Source of the DNA: a virus
Virus record (IMG/VR): IMGVR_UViG_3300045738_000159
Location: 1-24,264 of that record
Reading direction: 5' to 3' (one strand)
DNA length: 24,264 bases
Shown here: positions 20,569 through 24,264 of the stretch, piece after piece
Numbering within the stretch: position 1 is the stretch's first letter
Layout: each line of letters starts with the position of its first letter
Notes under the pieces: model-generated
What the model saw: only the letters and a program-made list of their open reading frames with translations
What the model was told of the DNA's origin: nothing
The model's database searches: none
Made by a program: the position numbers and the translations under genes

Positions 20569-21585
20569 ATGAAAATCGCTACAGTTATAGTCGCTACTAA
20601 ATCCTATCTAGATCCTCTCGAGGTATGCCTTCGCAGGACTAGGACTGCGGTCGAGAACGAGAGCGCAGAGTTTGAGCATAGGTTAATCGTAGTAACTGAT
20701 AAAGCTAGTAAGACTCGAGTCGAGGAGATGACTACGGACTTCGAGGATCGCGAGATTATAGCGATCGAGATGGAGGAGAGCGGCGAACATTATAAGAAGG
20801 ATCGACAGATCCTTATCGCCTCCCTGCAGTCTACAGGATTCGACGCTGCGCGGCGTTGGAACTGCGACTTTCTATGGAGCGTAGAAGCAGACGTCCTCGT
20901 TCCGCATAATGCTCTCTCCGTCTCTCTAGACATGCTACGCTTCGACGGAGGCTATTACGATGTCTCCTTCGTTACTTATCCCTCGCAGGGAGGCGGGAGC
21001 TTTCTAGGAGGTTACGGCAGCTATCAGCATCCTATCGCGGAGGACTATCTCCCCGAGGAGCGAATCATTCCTAGTAAGCTGCAGCTCCTCATGGACTCCT
21101 GCGAGGAGAGACTAAAGAAGGAGGGACTCGATAGGGACTCTATCGATAAGGAGCATAAGAGAATGGGGAGGATCCTCGAGAAGGTTAAGCAATGTCCTCC
21201 GAGCGGAAACGTCTTCGAGCTTAACGCTAAGAAATGGCGTCGCAGAGGATGGCTCGATAACAGTCACGTCGGGACAGGTCGAGGAGCAGTAATCGAGACG
21301 GACTGGACAGGACTCGGCTGCACTCTAATGAGTAAGAAAGCAGCAGCTCTAGCGCACTTCGACGGATACGACGGAGGAGGAACGCAGGATCTCTATCTTA
21401 ATTGGCACAAGTGGAAACCCGAAGGACTTCGCTTTTGCTGCATCACTCACACTGTCTGCGATCACGTCGTAAGAGACGAAAAGGCGGAGGGAGGACTTAC
21501 TACTCTAAAGAGCTATCACGAAGCAGAGGGAGAGACTAAAGGACATCTACGCTACAGGAGAGTTCCATTCCATAAATTTATATGA
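20569..21585 (+). CDS. GT-A-like glycosyltransferase (338 aa)
   Basis: Likely transfers sugar from a nucleotide donor. The N-terminus MKIATVIVATKS begins like a Rossmann-type GT-A domain. The segment CDFLWSVEADVLVPHNAL (about 99-116) has the hydrophobic strand and an ExD (EADV, 106-109) in the place of the metal-binding DxD motif. The acceptor-side region DWTGLGCTLMSKKAAALAHF (about 245-264), then TQDLYLNWHKWKPEGLRF and ITHTVCDH, completes a GT-A outline. The central helical insertion (about 160-215) is long. It is translationally coupled to the dehydratase by ATGA and flanked by fibre genes. The substrate is unknown. Confidence 0.65.
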   Translation: MKIATVIVATKSYLDPLEVCLRRTRTAVENESAEFEHRLIVVTDKASKTRVEEMTTDFEDREIIAIEMEESGEHYKKDRQILIASLQSTGFDAARRWNCDFLWSVEADVLVPHNALSVSLDMLRFDGGYYDVSFVTYPSQGGGSFLGGYGSYQHPIAEDYLPEERIIPSKLQLLMDSCEERLKKEGLDRDSIDKEHKRMGRILEKVKQCPPSGNVFELNAKKWRRRGWLDNSHVGTGRGAVIETDWTGLGCTLMSKKAAALAHFDGYDGGGTQDLYLNWHKWKPEGLRFCCITHTVCDHVVRDEKAEGGLTTLKSYHEAEGETKGHLRYRRVPFHKFI

Positions 21586-22565
21586 AAAGACTACTAATAA
21601 CAGGCAGCGCAGGATTCGTCGGATCTCATACGGCAAAATGGATCCTAGAACATACAGATTGGGAAGTCGTCGGACTTGACTCCTTCCGTCATTTAGGAGA
21701 CGCAGAGCGGATCTCTGCGGATCCTCGATACTCTATGATCTGTCACGATCTAAACGCTCCCATCTCGAAGCGAACTGCGGCTCGCATCGGAGAGATAGAC
21801 TACATTATTAACTGCGCGTCGATCTCTCACGTAGACACTTCGATCGAAGATCCCGTCTACGTGTGGGAATCAAACACTCGTCTAATCGGAAACATCCTGC
21901 AGTATGCTCGAGAGCTTCCTAGCCTCGAAAAATTTATCCATTGCTCCACAGATGAAGTCTTCGGATCTGCTTACGGCGATCACTGTCATCACGAATGGGA
22001 CGTCATAGCTCCCTCTAATCCTTACGCAGCATCGAAGGCAGCGCAGGACTCTCTCTGCTTCGCTTATTGGAGAACCTACGGAACGCCTATAGCGATTACT
22101 CACTGCATGAACATGATCGGGACTATGCAAGACGCGGAGAAGTATCTCCCGAAGATCGTCTCTCGAGTTCATAAGGGAGAGACTGTAACAGTTCACGGAC
22201 AGCCCGATAAGGTCGGATCTAGAATGTATATCGACTGTCGAAATCTAGCGGACGCATGGCTATTTATGCTGCAGGAGATCGACTTCTCTTCCTACGGAGA
22301 GGAAACTCGAATGACTAAATTTAACATCGCAGGACTAGAGGAGATTACGAATCTAGAACTAGCGCAAAAGATCGCGGATCGAATGGGGGGGGATCTAAAA
22401 TACGAGTTCGTAGACTTCCATAAGACTAGAGCAGGACACGATCTACGATACGCTCTAGACAGCAGCAAGATCTACGCTGCAGGATGGAAGCCTCCTATCG
22501 ATCTCGAGCAGACATTCGACGAGGTTATCGATCACGTCCGAAAGAATGAAGCTTGGCAGGAGTGA
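21582..22565 (+). CDS. dTDP-glucose 4,6-dehydratase-like (RmlB family) SDR
   Basis: Extended short-chain dehydrogenase acting on a nucleotide sugar, 327 residues (E. coli RmlB 361). NAD-binding GSAGFVG is at 8-14. The catalytic STDEVFG at 122-128 carries the Thr-Asp-Glu (123-125) that distinguishes 4,6-dehydratases. The Y-x3-K motif YAASK lies at 148-152, and RAGHDLRYALDSSKI at 283-297 is the RmlB C-terminal signature. All key residues are present, so it should be active. It would supply a 4-keto-6-deoxy sugar. A G8 tract (22385-22392) lies in the coding region and could slip. It is coupled to the upstream glycosyltransferase. Confidence 0.88.
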   Translation: MKRLLITGSAGFVGSHTAKWILEHTDWEVVGLDSFRHLGDAERISADPRYSMICHDLNAPISKRTAARIGEIDYIINCASISHVDTSIEDPVYVWESNTRLIGNILQYARELPSLEKFIHCSTDEVFGSAYGDHCHHEWDVIAPSNPYAASKAAQDSLCFAYWRTYGTPIAITHCMNMIGTMQDAEKYLPKIVSRVHKGETVTVHGQPDKVGSRMYIDCRNLADAWLFMLQEIDFSSYGEETRMTKFNIAGLEEITNLELAQKIADRMGGDLKYEFVDFHKTRAGHDLRYALDSSKIYAAGWKPPIDLEQTFDEVIDHVRKNEAWQE

Positions 22566-22589
22566 ACTTGACATAGGGACTATTTTTAT

Positions 22590-24230
22590 ATGGGACAGTC
22601 TTTATACATAAACTTCGACGCAGAGAATCTTTTATCGGCTAGAGTTCGCGGAGCTACTGATCTTCGCAGTCAAAACTTTACGCAATTCGTAGCAGGCGAC
22701 AGCCTAAGTTTAGATCTCTTTCTAGTCGGATCTAGCGGAGCTTTAAATATTCAAGACTACGCAGAGGTTCGTCTCGGCATGGGAGGTCTAGATTCTAGAC
22801 CAGAGTCGGGGAGCTACGTAGTAGCAGGGACAGATACTCTCTCCTATGATCACACTGCCGCAGAGCTAGAGGCAGTCGTAGACGCGCAGGTCGCAGGAGC
22901 TACTGTAACTAAGCTTACGGACTTCGTCTTTAAAGTTCAGTTTGACGCAGTAGGGACGCAGACTATCCCCTCTCTAGACTTCATAAACCTGCAGCCCCGA
23001 AGCACTGTAAGCGTTACAAGATTAACGACAGGGGACGCTACTACGAAGGAGACTTGGCTATGGCGTCTATTTAGGAATCCTGTAGCATTTACGAACACGT
23101 TTACCAATATCGCAGGAGACGGGATCCGAGGGACTCTATCTCTAGCGACGGCGGGGATCTATGATTTACTCGCGCAGAACGAGGACGTAAGGACGTTCTT
23201 CGAGGTCGAGCTTACGGACACGGACGGAAACGTTCAGACAGTCCTGCAGGCGAAGGTTAAGCTAAACGGAGAAGTTATCGGACATAACTTTAGCGGATCT
23301 ATCCCGACTTCTCCGACGAATAGTCCCGAGGCTAATGCTTTTCTCGAGTCTTTCCCAGATCCTACAATTGTAGGAGATCTTACAGTTGGAGGCTTTGATC
23401 TTCCAACAGGCGCGGCGGACGGATACGTCCTCACGTCGGACGCGAGCGGCAGCGGAACTTGGGCATCGGCAGGTGGCGGTGCAGCATGGGGAGACATTAC
23501 AGGAACTCTAAGCAGTCAAACGGATCTTCAATCCGCACTTGATGCAAAGGAAGTTCGAACAGATACCAATGGAGCATTCAGCGCAGGTGATCTTGACGGT
23601 AATGCTCGTGGGGCAAATGCGATTAACATTCAATCGGCTCGTAGTGCTGTAACGAAGGTTGCTAGTGGGGTTAACTCCATCGCCATTGGCAACAGCACCA
23701 CGGCCAGCGGTTACTACGGGTATGCTACAGCTATCGGTGTCACCGCTACAGCCAGTGGTAGCTACTCCACAGCAGTGGGTTACGCCGCAGAAGCCTCGGG
23801 GCTTACATCCACAGCAATCGGCAACGACGCAGAAGCCAGTGGCAGCTTCTCCATAGCCATTGGCCGCACCGCCATAGCCAGTGGTAGCAATGTCGCAGCT
23901 ATCGGCTTCCGCGCAACCGCATCGGGCAACAACTCAACCGCATTAGGATACTACGCAAAAACAACAGTCAATAACAGCAGTGAAATCGGCTACTGGTCTA
24001 ACTCAACCACAAGAGCAGGAGCAATCCGAGTTCACGGAACTGGCATGGTTGCTCAGACTATTCAGAATCGTGCGACAGCATACGGCGATGGTGGAGCAAC
24101 TAAAGGCAGCGAAGCCGACAACACTGTCATTCGTGAAGGCATTGCACTTCGTCGCGATGGTAACGAGATTCTAGTTGATCTAAACATTGGCGGGACAGTT
24201 ACCACTCTTTCACTAGGCACAGCTTCTTAA
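22590..24230 (+). CDS. Chimeric tail fibre with YadA-type head repeats (546 aa)
   Basis: Encodes 546 residues. Residues 1-250 form a beta-rich virion attachment part (SLYINFDAENLLSARVRGAT; FVAGDSLSLDLFLVG) like upper baseplate or fibre base proteins. A linker with GYVLTSDASGSGTWASAGGG (about 275-300) is common in fibres. Residues about 360-472 are a run of 14-residue YadA-head-like repeats, each with an xAIG or xAxG core and a SG turn. A final globular tip (EADNTVIREGIALRRDGNEI) follows. The fibre is probably trimeric, as YadA heads are. Codon and base use changes abruptly near 23590, suggesting the distal part was acquired. A TTGACA motif lies 16 nt before the start. Confidence 0.8.
   Translation: MGQSLYINFDAENLLSARVRGATDLRSQNFTQFVAGDSLSLDLFLVGSSGALNIQDYAEVRLGMGGLDSRPESGSYVVAGTDTLSYDHTAAELEAVVDAQVAGATVTKLTDFVFKVQFDAVGTQTIPSLDFINLQPRSTVSVTRLTTGDATTKETWLWRLFRNPVAFTNTFTNIAGDGIRGTLSLATAGIYDLLAQNEDVRTFFEVELTDTDGNVQTVLQAKVKLNGEVIGHNFSGSIPTSPTNSPEANAFLESFPDPTIVGDLTVGGFDLPTGAADGYVLTSDASGSGTWASAGGGAAWGDITGTLSSQTDLQSALDAKEVRTDTNGAFSAGDLDGNARGANAINIQSARSAVTKVASGVNSIAIGNSTTASGYYGYATAIGVTATASGSYSTAVGYAAEASGLTSTAIGNDAEASGSFSIAIGRTAIASGSNVAAIGFRATASGNNSTALGYYAKTTVNNSSEIGYWSNSTTRAGAIRVHGTGMVAQTIQNRATAYGDGGATKGSEADNTVIREGIALRRDGNEILVDLNIGGTVTTLSLGTAS
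23667..24005 (+). repeat. YadA-head-like 14-residue repeats
   Basis: About eight units in the translated sequence, such as GSYSTAVGYAAEAS, GLTSTAIGNDAEAS and GSFSIAIGRTAIAS. One unit is two residues longer and the last is degenerate. These are the left-handed beta-roll repeats known from YadA-type trimeric adhesin heads. The DNA is enriched in GCC and ACC and lacks GATC, unlike the upstream half. Confidence 0.85.
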
Positions 24231-24264
24231 TGGGTAAAACTATCCATATGATTAGTGGACTGCC
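24230..24264 (+). CDS. Start of a probable sulfotransferase (partial)
   Basis: The ATG overlaps the fibre stop codon (TAATG), a coupling typical of phage operons. Eleven residues plus two bases can be read before the window ends: MGKTIHMISGLP. The string IHMISGLP matches the beginning of many sulfotransferases, in which (I/F)ISGLPRSGST forms the 5'-phosphosulfate (PAPS) binding loop. The diagnostic RSGST lies beyond the edge, so this is a prediction from a short fragment. Confidence 0.5.
   Translation, partial: MGKTIHMISGL

Noticed and set aside
23659-23856. Shifted-frame ORF in the YadA repeats
   Set aside because: Its Pro/Gln/Ala-rich repeats are the by-product of the 42-bp repeats of the true frame.
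1-24264. CRISPR array, tRNA or rRNA genes, integrase or attachment sites
   Set aside because: I looked for regularly spaced repeats, cloverleaf-like segments and recombinase motifs and found none. The repeats present are promoter-leaders, hairpins and coding repeats.

Overview
The window reads as a contiguous piece of a tailed, siphovirus-like phage genome (free phage or prophage; no integrase, replication or lysis gene is visible, so the lifestyle is open). Every gene I accept lies on the + strand. The structural genes follow the lambda-type order: small terminase, large terminase of the GpA family, gpW-like joiner, lambda-type portal, prohead protease/scaffold, decoration protein, major capsid protein, FII-like connector, tail terminator, candidate tail tube, tail chaperone, tape measure, tail-tip proteins, fibres. 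The host cannot be named. Almost no start codon has a Shine-Dalgarno sequence; A-rich leaders precede ATG instead. This and the protein families would fit a host such as a Verrucomicrobiota or Bacteroidota-like bacterium, but that is a weak inference.

Layout. 1-1735: two compact units of small unknown genes, each closed by a strong intrinsic terminator; the second starts with a recognisable sigma70-like promoter. 1728-2058: a stretch without a confident gene, packed with hairpins, several followed by T-runs, and a G9 tract. 2059-5997: two small pre-packaging genes, small terminase, a basic gp10/Z-like protein and large terminase. 5997-8481: three consecutive moron-like cassettes, each with promoter, 5' hairpin leader, one or two small genes and a terminator, inserted exactly at the large terminase stop codon and before the gpW-like gene. 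The three leaders are identical over about 87 bp, and a diverged fourth copy drives the unit at about 716. 8515-12836: head genes. 12912-18003: connector and tail genes. 18013-24264: host-interaction region with a strange 831-aa Ser/Thr/Tyr-rich protein, a glycosyltransferase-like gene, a dTDP-glucose 4,6-dehydratase-like gene, a chimeric fibre carrying YadA-type head repeats, and the first codons of what looks like a sulfotransferase.

How it works together. The head and tail genes form a standard capsid and tail assembly line. The cassettes look like independently transcribed accessory genes that share a duplicated control region. The sugar and sulfate enzymes embedded among the fibre genes suggest that the phage modifies either its own fibres or the host surface.

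Most notable: (1) the repeated promoter plus 5'-terminal hairpin, and two further families of duplicated intergenic hairpins, one with two compensatory base changes around an invariant 9-nt loop; (2) the candidate fibre glycosylation/sulfation module; (3) a sharp composition break inside the last fibre gene; (4) strong GATC enrichment and GGCC/CCGG scarcity.
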